Below are positions 1 to 7,596 of a stretch of 11,226 bases of DNA, piece after piece; within the stretch, counting starts at the first letter, position 1; the number at the start of each line of letters is the position of its first letter. The translations under genes were made by a program, and so were the position numbers. The stretch lies in contig JAATVT010000004.1 of NCBI GenBank assembly GCA_014523685.1, positions 1 to 11,226 on the forward strand. The letters run 5' to 3'. Source of the DNA: Nitrososphaerales archaeon TH5893 (GTDB taxonomy: Archaea; Thermoproteota; Nitrososphaeria; Nitrososphaerales; Nitrososphaeraceae). The notes under the pieces are model-generated. The model saw nothing but the letters and a program-made list of their open reading frames with translations. It had not been told where the DNA came from and ran no database searches.

Positions 1-1677
1 GGAGGTTATAATCTACGAATAATTTTAAGAAGATCACTTTCGATTCTGGAAAGAATGGGTTGGAATGACTTGAAGCTTGGCACTGTTACTGACCTGCACA
101 TCGATTATTTAAGACAAATGTACCCAGAGCTTGAAGAACACAGAGATGATATAAAGACAATATTAGAAATAGAATCTGAGAGATATCTAGGATCTAGGGA
201 ACGAATGTATGCGTTGGCAACATACATAAGAAAAGCTGATAAAAAGTTGACAATTGACGATCTGATTAAAATGTATGAATCCGATGGTGTAACACCTGAA
301 TACCTATTGGAGGCTGGAGCTATACAAAGCATACCCTCAAGTTTCTACACCAAACTCGCTGAACTACACAATGAACAAGTTGCAGGGCAGATTCAAAAGC
401 CCATAGTTAGGGTAGAGGGACTCCCGGCGACCAGGCTATTATATTATGAAGATGAAACTAATCATGAATTCGAAGCTACAATAATTAAAGTTATTGACAA
501 TAGATACATTGTACTTGACCAGACTGCCTTCTACCCAAGAGGCGGCGGCCAAGAACCTGATAAAGGACAATTAGGATCTCTTGAAGTAGATGAAGTAATA
601 AAACATGGAGACGTAGTATTACATAGACTTCGGAATACTAGTAATAAGCTTAACGAAGGAGATATTATAAGTGGAAAAGTGGACGTTCAAAGGCGTAATT
701 CAATCACTAAACATCATACCAGTACTCATATACTGAATAGCGCTGCAAGAAACAATCTTGGCCCATGGGTATGGCAGAATTCTGCGTTTAAAGATCAGGA
801 CTATGGAAGGTTAGACATCACACACCACTCAGCATTGACCAAGGAAGAAATTGAAAGAATTGAAAAGAGTGCAAATGACATAATTACCCAGAACTTGCCT
901 GTTTCGATTAATGTATATGGCCGCGGAGAGGCTGAGCAAAAATATACTTTCAGAATATATCAGGGTGGAGTTGCCCCTACTACTAACATTAGAATAGTCA
1001 AGATTGAAGGATGGGATATCGAGGCTTGTGGTGGAACTCATGTAAGAAGGACTGGTGAGATAGGCCTTGTAAAAATCACAAAGTCGGAGAGAATTCAAGA
1101 TGGAGTAGTAAGATTGGAGTTTGTCGCAGCGAAGTCAGCGTTGAATTATATACAAAGACTTGAAAGCAGTCTAAATACTATCGTACAATCTTTGGGTACT
1201 AGCAAGGATAAAGTAGTAGAGTCAATCCTGAAACGTAATGAAGATACTGAATTATACAGGAAAAAGATTAAATCAATCCTCAGGAAGGTTACTCCTCTGA
1301 TTGCAAAGTCTGTAATATCGGAAGCAAAAATCACGCCTGTGGGTAACGTAAAAATTTACGGCATTCACGATGAACAACTAGATGACGATTATCATATTTC
1401 GGTAGGGGAAAAGTCAGTTGAAATTGACAAATCCCTTATCTATGTTGCCGTATTTACAAAGGGTGAAGGAATTAGTGTTATTGTATTTGCTGGCGACAGT
1501 GCCAACAGGTTAATTAAAGCGGGTACTATTGCAAAGGAAATCTCCGTCCAGTTGGGTGGTTCTGGAGGAGGGAGTGAACGATTCGGTCAGGGAGGAGGCA
1601 GTATCAAATACAAAGAGAAAATCAATGATGCTTTACTCTCAGTAGAAGAGATAGTGGTAAGACACAGTAAAGAGTGA
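1..1677 (+). CDS. alaS: Alanyl-tRNA synthetase, C-terminal part (5' end outside window)
   Basis: AlaRS charges tRNA-Ala with alanine in the cytoplasm and hydrolyses mischarged Ser/Gly-tRNA-Ala. The frame is open from base 1 with no stop, and reads GGYNLRIILRRSL before the first ATG (55), a stretch typical of the helical tRNA-recognition region. The gene therefore starts upstream, and about 558 residues are visible. The catalytic domain is missing from view. The editing domain is complete: an HxxxH zinc motif (HHTSTH, His codons at 715 and 727) and the CGGTH motif (Cys 1027, His 1039). The preceding FYPRGGGQ segment (about 529-552) is the usual entry to the editing domain. The C-terminal DHHA1-like C-Ala domain ends in the glycine-rich GGSGGGSERFGQGGG (1555-1599). 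The stop codon TGA overlaps the GTG start of leuS, so the two are probably one transcript. I see no frameshift or lost key residue. Very secure call. Confidence 0.97.
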   Translation, partial: GGYNLRIILRRSLSILERMGWNDLKLGTVTDLHIDYLRQMYPELEEHRDDIKTILEIESERYLGSRERMYALATYIRKADKKLTIDDLIKMYESDGVTPEYLLEAGAIQSIPSSFYTKLAELHNEQVAGQIQKPIVRVEGLPATRLLYYEDETNHEFEATIIKVIDNRYIVLDQTAFYPRGGGQEPDKGQLGSLEVDEVIKHGDVVLHRLRNTSNKLNEGDIISGKVDVQRRNSITKHHTSTHILNSAARNNLGPWVWQNSAFKDQDYGRLDITHHSALTKEEIERIEKSANDIITQNLPVSINVYGRGEAEQKYTFRIYQGGVAPTTNIRIVKIEGWDIEACGGTHVRRTGEIGLVKITKSERIQDGVVRLEFVAAKSALNYIQRLESSLNTIVQSLGTSKDKVVESILKRNEDTELYRKKIKSILRKVTPLIAKSVISEAKITPVGNVKIYGIHDEQLDDDYHISVGEKSVEIDKSLIYVAVFTKGEGISVIVFAGDSANRLIKAGTIAKEISVQLGGSGGGSERFGQGGGSIKYKEKINDALLSVEEIVVRHSKE

Positions 1678-4600
1678 TCAATGAACTGAAAAATTCAAAA
1701 GGTGATAATGAGGTCAATGTTAGTCGAGCCCGATACGCCAAACTCAATCTCAACTCTATCGATGATAAATGGCGACATAGATGGGAAGATCTCGGCATTT
1801 ATAATGCGGATCCTTATCCAGGCAAGAGAAAATATTTCGTAACTGTGGCGTACCCATATCCAAATTCGCCTCAACATGTGGGACACGGGAGAACGTACAC
1901 TCTGGCAGATATTCACGCGCGGTATATGAGGATGAAGGGGTACAACGTTCTATTTCCAATGGGTTTTCACTATTCAGGAACCCCTATCCTTGCAATGTCC
2001 AAAAGAGTTGCATCCGGTGACGAGGACTTGATAGAAATGTTCAAAAGAATATATCATGTCTCTAGTGATCAGATTTCAAAGTTTGTCGAACCCATAGAAA
2101 TTGCACAATTTTTTCATAATGAGATTAAGCAGGGTATGATGGAAATGGGCTACTCTATAGATTGGAGACGCGAGTTTACTACTATTGACAATGCATATTC
2201 ACGATTTATATCTTGGCAATTCAAAACTCTTCAAAAAAAGGGTCTGATCGTTCAGGGTTCACATCCAGTCGCTTGGTGTCTAAATGATCAAAATGCTGTT
2301 AGTCAACATGATACAATAGGTGATGTCGAACCGGATTTTAACGAATACGTTTTAATCAAGTTTGAACTAGACGAACGCTCTATAAAAATTCCTACTGCAA
2401 CATTAAGACCGGAAACAATTTACGGTGTTACTAATTTATGGATTAATTCGACATCAAACTATGTGAAAATACAAATTAATGACACAAAAAAAACAAATGG
2501 TAAGGAAGTGTGGATTGTTAGCGAACAAGCTGCGAGAAAACTACAATTCTTAAACTACGATGTATCTATTCAAGCAACAGTAACAGGAAGTGACCTAATT
2601 GGAAAACAAGTCCTCGATCCCGTCAGACATGTTACAATTCCAATATATCCCGCCTCTTTCGTTGATCCTAATAGCGGGACGGGGATAGTAATGTCTGTTC
2701 CTGCTCATGCCCCATATGATTATCAGGCCTTAGAGGATTTAAAAAAAGATATTTCAGTTCAACAGGAATTTGGCCTTTCGAATCTCGAAGAAGTAAAACC
2801 CATCACCATAATAGGCATAGAGGACAACCGAGAGATGAGTGATAAATCGCCTTCTCAGTCCCCTAATTGGACCGCCAAAACAAAAGTAGCTTTGTCTCCA
2901 GCGGCTGAGATAATCGAGAAATATAATATAAAGAATCAGTTTGATCCACATTTGCAAATAGCAACTAACGAGATATATTCACAAGAATTCTATAGGGGGA
3001 CGATGCTAGTGATGGCAGGAAAGTTAGCAGGAAGAAATGTATCTGAAGCAAAAGAAATAATAAAAAAAGAATTATTGGAAACCCAAATAGCGGATTTAAT
3101 GTTTGAGCTGGTGGACAGTTCCGTCAAATGTAGATGTGGTTCGAGTTGTGTTGTCAAAATTTTAGAAGACCAATGGTTTCTGGATTATGGTAACGAACAT
3201 TGGAAAAAGTTGGCTCACCAGTGCATAAACGGGATGGACATAGTTCCAGAAGACATAAGACAAGAATTCAATCATGTTATAGATTGGTTAAGAGAAAGAG
3301 CTTGTGCAAGAAGGTCTGGTTTGGGGACTAGAATACCTTGGGACATGAGCTGGCTTATTGAAAGCCTTTCAGACTCTGTTATCTACATGGCATTCTATAT
3401 ACTCGCTAAATACGTCAACGATAACTCACTTGCTGAATCACTCAAGAATTATGATAATCCTAAGGATTCATTTTTTGACTTCATATTTTTGGGAAGTGGT
3501 GATTCTAATCAAGTTGCGAATGATTGTAATGTAGATCCTGGGTTGTTGGAAAAAATAAGAAACGAATTCTGCTACTTTTATCCATTGGATTCAAGGCATT
3601 CTGGGAGGGACTTGGTACCAAACCATCTCTCTTTTTTCATATTTAACCATGTAGCAATTTTTGGACGAAAGCATTGGCCTCGGCAAATTGTCGTAAACGG
3701 CTCTGTTCTTATGGAAGGAAAGAAAATGTCAAAATCTCTCGGAAATATCATCCCATTGCGAGATGCAATTAAGGAATACGGTGCTGATTCTATTCGCCTG
3801 GCAATGTTAGCGTCCGCAGAAATTCTACAAGATGCCGATTTTTCATTTGATAGTGTAAATGCGATCCGTTCTAAGCTTTACGAAATTTATAGGTTGGCCA
3901 TGGAGTATTCCAACCTCAATAGGTCTCAGGAGAAAGCTCAAGTGGTAAAAATGACTGAATTGGAAGATCGATGGCTGAATAGCAGGCTTCAGCGAATAAT
4001 AAGCGAAACCACATCGATGATGGACAAATTAAGAGCTAGAGAAGCAATACACAATATAATGTATCTTTTGGATCAGGATTTAAATTGGTATAAACGCAGG
4101 CTTAGATCAAAAGGCCGTGAAAATTCGTTTCATGTGGGCCGTGTTATGGCTGCATTCATTAGCACTCGCGTTAGGATGCTTGCACCTTTTGCTCCATTTT
4201 TGACAGAAGAGATTTGGGAAAAGATGATTAGCAATTTGGATCCTCATTCCTTGCATTCATCTTCTATTCAATTTGCAGGATGGCCTTTACCAGATCCCGA
4301 TGAAGAAGATCTAGTTGCCGAAGAATCAGAATTATTAATTATGAACCTGTTAGTGGATATTCAAAATATACTAAAAGTAACTAAAATAATACCAAATAGA
4401 ATTTATGTTTATGTTTCAGCACAATGGAAACGAAGGTTATATCACAAGATCCTCAGTATAATATCAGTTGAGAAGGAGGCAAACTTCGGTGAAATTATGA
4501 AAATCCTTAGTAAAGATCCACAAACATCTGCAATAGTGAGAAAAAATGTGGGTTTGGTTCGAAAAATAATTGAAGATATACTTTCGGTGCCCGTTGACGT

Positions 4601-4865
4601 AAGAAAGAGGCAACTTAAGATTGGAGAAACCTTTGACGAATCCTATCCTATTCGCGATGCCTCAAAACTACTATCTATTGAGAGCACGAATCGCATAGTT
4701 GATATACAGATATATCAAGAAGAGGAGGAACAGAGAGAGGGGAAGAGGGTTGAGGAAGAAACCAGATACAAAAATGGCAGTGGAAATCTAAAGCAAACGA
4801 TTTATGATCCAAAATCCAAGGCAAGGCACTCCAGACCCTTTAAACCCGCAGTATACATAGAATAA
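1674..4865 (+). CDS. leuS: Leucyl-tRNA synthetase, archaeal/eukaryotic type
   Basis: Class I synthetase that attaches leucine to tRNA-Leu and edits wrong products. The protein is 1063 residues, somewhat longer than the roughly 950-970 usual for archaeal LeuRS; the excess includes a polar N-terminal extension of about 25 residues. Visible motifs: HVGH at 68-71 (the HIGH signature); the CP1 editing domain with TLRPETIYG from 243 and GTGIVMSVPAHAPYDY from 335, whose Asp349 sits where the editing aspartate is expected; a CRCGSSC cysteine cluster at 486-492; and KMSKS at 684-688. The C-terminal tRNA-binding tail ends in RPFKPAVYIE, as in archaeal homologues. Start choice: GTG at 1674 is forced, because an in-frame TAA lies at 1668 and no other ATG or GTG precedes the conserved core. 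The start shares GTGA with the alaS stop, suggesting translational coupling. The 3' end converges on the next gene with only 22 bases between stops. Confidence 0.96.
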   Translation: MINELKNSKGDNEVNVSRARYAKLNLNSIDDKWRHRWEDLGIYNADPYPGKRKYFVTVAYPYPNSPQHVGHGRTYTLADIHARYMRMKGYNVLFPMGFHYSGTPILAMSKRVASGDEDLIEMFKRIYHVSSDQISKFVEPIEIAQFFHNEIKQGMMEMGYSIDWRREFTTIDNAYSRFISWQFKTLQKKGLIVQGSHPVAWCLNDQNAVSQHDTIGDVEPDFNEYVLIKFELDERSIKIPTATLRPETIYGVTNLWINSTSNYVKIQINDTKKTNGKEVWIVSEQAARKLQFLNYDVSIQATVTGSDLIGKQVLDPVRHVTIPIYPASFVDPNSGTGIVMSVPAHAPYDYQALEDLKKDISVQQEFGLSNLEEVKPITIIGIEDNREMSDKSPSQSPNWTAKTKVALSPAAEIIEKYNIKNQFDPHLQIATNEIYSQEFYRGTMLVMAGKLAGRNVSEAKEIIKKELLETQIADLMFELVDSSVKCRCGSSCVVKILEDQWFLDYGNEHWKKLAHQCINGMDIVPEDIRQEFNHVIDWLRERACARRSGLGTRIPWDMSWLIESLSDSVIYMAFYILAKYVNDNSLAESLKNYDNPKDSFFDFIFLGSGDSNQVANDCNVDPGLLEKIRNEFCYFYPLDSRHSGRDLVPNHLSFFIFNHVAIFGRKHWPRQIVVNGSVLMEGKKMSKSLGNIIPLRDAIKEYGADSIRLAMLASAEILQDADFSFDSVNAIRSKLYEIYRLAMEYSNLNRSQEKAQVVKMTELEDRWLNSRLQRIISETTSMMDKLRAREAIHNIMYLLDQDLNWYKRRLRSKGRENSFHVGRVMAAFISTRVRMLAPFAPFLTEEIWEKMISNLDPHSLHSSSIQFAGWPLPDPDEEDLVAEESELLIMNLLVDIQNILKVTKIIPNRIYVYVSAQWKRRLYHKILSIISVEKEANFGEIMKILSKDPQTSAIVRKNVGLVRKIIEDILSVPVDVRKRQLKIGETFDESYPIRDASKLLSIESTNRIVDIQIYQEEEEQREGKRVEEETRYKNGSGNLKQTIYDPKSKARHSRPFKPAVYIE

Positions 4866-4887
4866 CAATACTATTGGGAATTATTTC

Positions 4888-5115
4888 TTAACCTTTCAGA
4901 CCGGTTCTCTTATTCCGACTTTTGTAGGTAATGGAAGACACAATATATAACAAAAAACCGCCGATTCCCATTATTAATCCATAAAGGGAAAGAGCCCCTC
5001 TATCAAAATAGCTACCGAGTCCCACTATAATGGCTCCCAATAACAACAACACTAATCCAGCCCGGGCAGATCCTGGTATATTGATTTTTCTCGATCGAGA
5101 TGAGGTGGTCATCAT
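4888..5115 (-). CDS. Small two-helix membrane protein of unknown function
   Basis: A 75-residue protein I do not recognise by name. It has a basic, Ser/Thr-rich N-terminus (SSRSRK), a first hydrophobic helix at about residues 17-37, a short loop containing FDRG, a second helix at about 42-63 rich in glycine (LIMGIGGFLLYIV), and a basic tail (KSRNKR). Two helices with positive residues at both ends suggest a hairpin with both termini in the cytoplasm; this is inference. Two adjacent ATG codons (5115 and 5112) make the exact start ambiguous by one residue. The gene is convergent with leuS, 22 bases apart. A weak T/A-rich box at about 5144-5151, read on the minus strand, could be the promoter; the closer AT stretch at 5124-5133 is too near the ATG for the usual TATA-to-start spacing. 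Reality as a gene is supported by hydropathy pattern and codon pattern; function is unknown. Confidence 0.75.
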   Translation of the reverse strand: MMTTSSRSRKINIPGSARAGLVLLLLGAIIVGLGSYFDRGALSLYGLIMGIGGFLLYIVSSITYKSRNKRTGLKG

Positions 5116-5248
5116 AAATCTACTTATTTAATATTGTCTTGTTCTTAAAATCTTTAACTAAGTCAAGATGTTTCATCGTAATGCCGTCTTGCAATACCAC
5201 AATATCACCAGTAAGTGGTTCCTCCTTCCATACAGCCATTCATACGAT

Positions 5249-5507
5249 ATGCCAGGCAAAGGAAAACTCACAGAAAACTTAACGAAACAAAAGTGAGTCT
5301 AGATACAATGCTATGGGTATTTGTACAAAATGTACTGGCTACTAGTGGGGAACTATCAAAGATGCTATCAAATCTGCAAACGATAAGACGGACCACTTGT
5401 AGGCGTATGAATAGATCCTATAAGAATACGTTAAGGACAGAGAGAGACAGGAGTAGCCAAGTATTATTGAGTGGCAACTTTCAGCAATTACCAGAATGAA
5501 AGTTTAA
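5249..5507 (+). pseudogene. Possible decayed small zinc-motif ORF
   Basis: No intact gene convinces me in the 434 bases between 5116 and 5549, but this stretch reads like a broken one. From ATG 5249 a frame gives MPGKGKLTENLTKQK and then TGA at 5294. One base further on, a second frame continues with ESRYNAMGICTKCTGY, which has a CxxC pair, then WGTIKDAIKSANDKTDH and later EYVKDRERQE and PSIIEWQLSAITRMKV, ending at TAA 5505. That second frame contains five stops (TAG 5343, 5400, 5412, 5454; TAA 5421), yet its first codon positions are strongly purine-biased, as in coding DNA. A one-base insertion near 5294 would join the two parts. The competing open frame (GTG 5215 to TGA 5499, 94 codons, Arg-rich) lacks that codon pattern. 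No homologue is recognised, so this could be coincidence. Confidence 0.33.
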
Positions 5508-5519
5508 TCCCTTATTTGT

Positions 5520-5534
5520 ATTACAATTTGTAAT
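5520..5534. repeat. 15-base palindrome with 7-base perfect arms
   Basis: ATTACAATTTGTAAT: seven matching pairs around one central T. It lies 16 bases beyond the stop of the minus-strand sugar-binding protein gene and just after the degenerate ORF. It could be a weak hairpin at a transcript end or a dyad binding site for a regulator; no T-run follows it in the minus direction, so it is not a standard archaeal terminator. Confidence 0.5.
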
Positions 5535-5549
5535 GAACTATGGAAGTGC

Positions 5550-6893
5550 TTACCATCCCAAGGTCTTTGCAGATTTCGAAGCGGCATCATCTAGAGCTAT
5601 TTTGGGTTCCTTAATACCATAGTAAACTTCGTTTAAGGCTTGTTTTATATGATCAGCGATTTGAGGATATTCTTGTATGTTAGGTCTGTTATAACCACTT
5701 TCGATCATATCTATTAATTGAGTGTAGTATGGAATTATATTAATCGCGGTCTGTGAGTAGTTTCCTTCGCCTATCGGTATCTGTGTTGGCAGATTTGCAT
5801 GAGCAGCCAAATAGGGAGAGAGAATTTTCGGCTCTAGTATTGTAGTAATTAATTCCCATGCTAGATCTTTGTGAACAGATGTTGAAGGTATACTTAGTAT
5901 CCATCCTCCCATCAAAGTTGCGTTTCTATTGTCAAGGCTTGGAACAGGAAACATGGGTATGAAACCTACTCTCTGTTCGAATTCCTCTTTCTTTTCCGAA
6001 TTACTGAGTGGTATATGATGTTGTAACGCCTCTATCATAACTGCAAATTTCCTATCTAGAAACTCCTGCCCCCAGAAGTGCTCTTTCTGTGGCGTTATAC
6101 CTGCTTTAACTTGTGACTTGATAAATTCCATGGCTCTAAGCCCTTCAGAGCCATTGTATGTAGGATACCAATAAACTCCTTTTGTCGGGTGGCCGTCCCT
6201 TGGTTCGATTATATATCCTCCAAGCATCCATAGATATGGATACCATAAATCTGGCGAATGATTAGCACCCGTAAGATGTATACCTTCTATGCCTTGGGGG
6301 TTGAGAATGGAATTTAGTTTCTTAGCAGAAGCGATATATCCGTCCCATGTCCTTAAGGAGGTAGGATCAACACCCGCTTGACTAAGCATATCTTTCCAGT
6401 ACCATATTCCTCTTACATCAGTCCAGGCCCATATCCCGTAAATTCTATTGTTGTATATATTACCATCCATGTTTGATTCGTAGAAATCAGAAATTCTGCC
6501 CCAATTCTTGACTCTGTCAGTAAGGTCAGTTATGAGTCCGTTATCAGCAAACTCCCCCAGCCAGATCTGATCAAGAGAAATTAAGTCAACATTAGTCTGA
6601 TTAGATATTTCACTTATCATTTGTGTCTTGGCTTGGTCGTAGGGAAATGTTGTATAATTTATCCTAATATTCAAGTCAGGATGCCTCATCTTTAGTTCGT
6701 CAATAGCAGGTTGAATCAATGCATCCCACCTTTCTGGATCACCTTGATCTTCTAGAATCGCTACAAGAGTCACCTGTTCCTTGGATTCGTTAGGTGGACT
6801 AGCATAACTCTGAAAGTTTGAAATTGGAGTGATTAACAGGATTACTATAATGCAAATACTGATAAATATGATTCTCGTCATACTCTTTTCCAT
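5550..6893 (-). CDS. ABC transporter extracellular sugar-binding protein (family 1, MalE-like)
   Basis: Extracytoplasmic solute-binding protein of the carbohydrate-uptake (CUT1) type. Such proteins capture a sugar or oligosaccharide outside the membrane and hand it to an ABC permease. The 447 residues fit the family. Residues 1-31 form a signal sequence: basic start, hydrophobic run from about 8 to 24, and a possible signal peptidase I site after SYA. There is no lipobox cysteine, so it is either released or held by an uncleaved helix. The mature part shows the family pattern: an N-terminal strand VTLVAILEDQ, the hinge-region segment with RIYGIWAWTDVRGIWYWKDML at 150-170 (many ligand-stacking aromatics), TWDGY near 183, LMGGWILSIP near 328-336, and NLPTQ near 368. 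Substrate is unknown. Within this window there is no permease or ATPase gene, so partners must be elsewhere. ATG 6893 is chosen because a TATA box lies 30 bases upstream; ATG 6881 is the alternative. Confidence 0.9.
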   Translation of the reverse strand: MEKSMTRIIFISICIIVILLITPISNFQSYASPPNESKEQVTLVAILEDQGDPERWDALIQPAIDELKMRHPDLNIRINYTTFPYDQAKTQMISEISNQTNVDLISLDQIWLGEFADNGLITDLTDRVKNWGRISDFYESNMDGNIYNNRIYGIWAWTDVRGIWYWKDMLSQAGVDPTSLRTWDGYIASAKKLNSILNPQGIEGIHLTGANHSPDLWYPYLWMLGGYIIEPRDGHPTKGVYWYPTYNGSEGLRAMEFIKSQVKAGITPQKEHFWGQEFLDRKFAVMIEALQHHIPLSNSEKKEEFEQRVGFIPMFPVPSLDNRNATLMGGWILSIPSTSVHKDLAWELITTILEPKILSPYLAAHANLPTQIPIGEGNYSQTAINIIPYYTQLIDMIESGYNRPNIQEYPQIADHIKQALNEVYYGIKEPKIALDDAASKSAKTLGW

Positions 6894-6918
6894 ATCCGTA
6901 ACGTCTTTGGGCTTGAGA

Positions 6919-6928
6919 TATTTATTAA
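6919..6928 (-). promoter_or_regulatory. Archaeal TATA box for the sugar-binding protein gene
   Basis: Read on the minus strand this is TTAATAAATA, centred about 30 bases before ATG 6893. With the usual archaeal TATA-to-start distance of about 26, transcription would begin near 6897, giving a leader of only a few bases. This favours ATG 6893 over 6881 as the start codon. Confidence 0.55.
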
Positions 6929-7064
6929 GTCTTTGAATGAATGAACATACTTGTGTTATTTATTATCTGGATCTTAAGAGTATGATTAGGAAAATTTGCT
7001 AATCCACTCATTGAAGAAATAAAATTGGGAATCGTCCCTGCATGTAGTGGTAAACGTTGCCCAC

Positions 7065-7085
7065 TAAAAAGAAGAAAAAAAATTT
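7065..7085 (-). terminator. T-rich terminator after the zinc-ribbon gene
   Basis: On the minus strand this reads as a run of eight T, then C, TT, C and five T, lying about 90 bases downstream of the zinc-ribbon stop codon. Archaeal RNA polymerase terminates on U-rich stretches without needing a hairpin. A small inverted repeat (AGTGG/CCACT, 7046-7065) lies beyond the T-run rather than before it, so it is probably not part of the signal. Confidence 0.55.
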
Positions 7086-7176
7086 AGTCGATTCTGACAG
7101 CGTAAAAAGCATACATGGCTTGGCAGAATTACAGCAGCGGAGTGTCAGGCCATTTTGAAGTCTGTTTGGTGATGGC

Positions 7177-7341
7177 CTATTCTCTCCAAATCGTGTTTTG
7201 TCCACTGTATGTATTCATTTCACCGCAATATGGACATTTCTCACTTAGGTTCGAAAAAGTACTTGACTTTAAGTCCTGTTCAGTATTTATCTGAATTGCT
7301 GTCATTCTGAATTCCTTCCCGCAGTTCTTACAGCTTGCCAT
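7177..7341 (-). CDS. Small zinc-ribbon protein of unknown function
   Basis: A 54-residue protein with two cysteine pairs, CKNCG near the N-terminus and CPYCG about 30 residues later. The spacing suits a single zinc ribbon. The rest is polar (TAIQINTEQDLKSS between the knuckles, NTYSGQNTIWRE at the end), with no membrane segment or second domain. Such small ribbons are often nucleic-acid or protein binders, but nothing here identifies the partner. Three in-frame ATGs exist (7359, 7350, 7341). I chose 7341 (MASCKNCG) because the ribbon starts immediately after it and a TATA-like TGATATAC at 7373-7380 would put transcription near 7350, inside the longest version. The gene stands alone, with a T-rich terminator downstream and a palindrome upstream of the TATA box. 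Function unrecognised. Confidence 0.7.
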   Translation of the reverse strand: MASCKNCGKEFRMTAIQINTEQDLKSSTFSNLSEKCPYCGEMNTYSGQNTIWRE

Positions 7342-7372
7342 TACGACCATTATCCCCATTTACAGGATCGAG

Positions 7373-7380
7373 GTATATCA
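7373..7380 (-). promoter_or_regulatory. TATA-like box for the zinc-ribbon gene
   Basis: Minus-strand TGATATAC, centred about 35 bases before ATG 7341 and 26 before ATG 7350. It is the only reasonable TATA candidate close to the gene, and it argues against ATG 7359. The match is weak. Confidence 0.35.
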
Positions 7381-7386
7381 GCGTTG

Positions 7387-7401
7387 GTAATTTCGAATTA
7401 C
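7387..7401. repeat. Palindrome upstream of the zinc-ribbon promoter
   Basis: GTAATTTCGAATTAC: six perfect base pairs (GTAATT/AATTAC) around a three-base centre. It sits directly upstream of the presumed TATA box of the minus-strand zinc-ribbon gene, a position where archaeal activators of the Lrp/HTH type commonly bind. Regulator unknown; chance occurrence in AT-rich DNA is possible. Confidence 0.4.
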
Positions 7402-7560
7402 AGAAGGGCAACCCCCTGTCGATTTAGATTAAAAATGGCAAACAAAATATTCTAGTATATGGCATTTCCAAAGCAGCAACTGAGATATAAATGACCATAA
7501 GGTTTAACCGGGGGTTATGCTCTTGTCTGCGGTGAACTTATCAAATATTCCTATGCATGG

Positions 7561-7568
7561 TATTTATT
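7561..7568 (+). promoter_or_regulatory. TATA box for the geranylgeranyl-reductase-like gene
   Basis: TATTTATT, centred about 34 bases before ATG 7597, predicting a start of transcription near 7590 and a very short leader. It overlaps the in-frame TTG at 7567, so that TTG cannot be the real start codon if this is the promoter. Confidence 0.55.
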
Positions 7569-7596
7569 GCGATCCCGGCCTTCTAATTACCGTTCT

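Noticed and set aside
829..1098. An 89-codon open frame antisense to alaS
   Set aside because: Covers the conserved editing domain of AlaRS on the other strand; no start signals or domain.
5343..5456. Four in-frame TAG codons, which could suggest pyrrolysine-style read-through
   Set aside because: A TAA stop (5421) and a frameshift are also present, stops are crowded within about 110 bases, and no other gene here uses TAG internally. Gene decay is the simpler reading.
5215..5499. A 94-codon open frame with a GTG start on the plus strand
   Set aside because: Arg-rich, no recognisable domain or ribosome site, and its frame lacks the purine-first codon bias, which is instead seen in the neighbouring frame full of stops. 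It is probably open by chance over a decayed gene.
6941..6985. A 14-residue hydrophobic peptide (MNILVLFIIWILRV) divergent from the sugar-binding gene
   Set aside because: Too short to judge, no promoter or ribosome site visible, and chance occurrence is likely in AT-rich DNA.
7046..7065. Small hairpin AGTGG/CCACT as an intrinsic terminator
   Set aside because: In the minus direction the T-run comes before the hairpin, and on the plus strand it is followed by A rather than T; the T-run alone explains termination.
7008..7205. A 65-codon minus-strand frame overlapping the zinc-ribbon gene end
   Set aside because: Runs across the poly-T terminator (encoding a run of Phe) and has no domain; the zinc-ribbon frame is the convincing one.
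7411..7516. Complementary AACCCCC and GGGGGTT segments about 90 bases apart, a possible structured RNA or site
   Set aside because: Only seven pairs over a long loop, no supporting secondary structure found by eye, and no known riboswitch or tRNA pattern.
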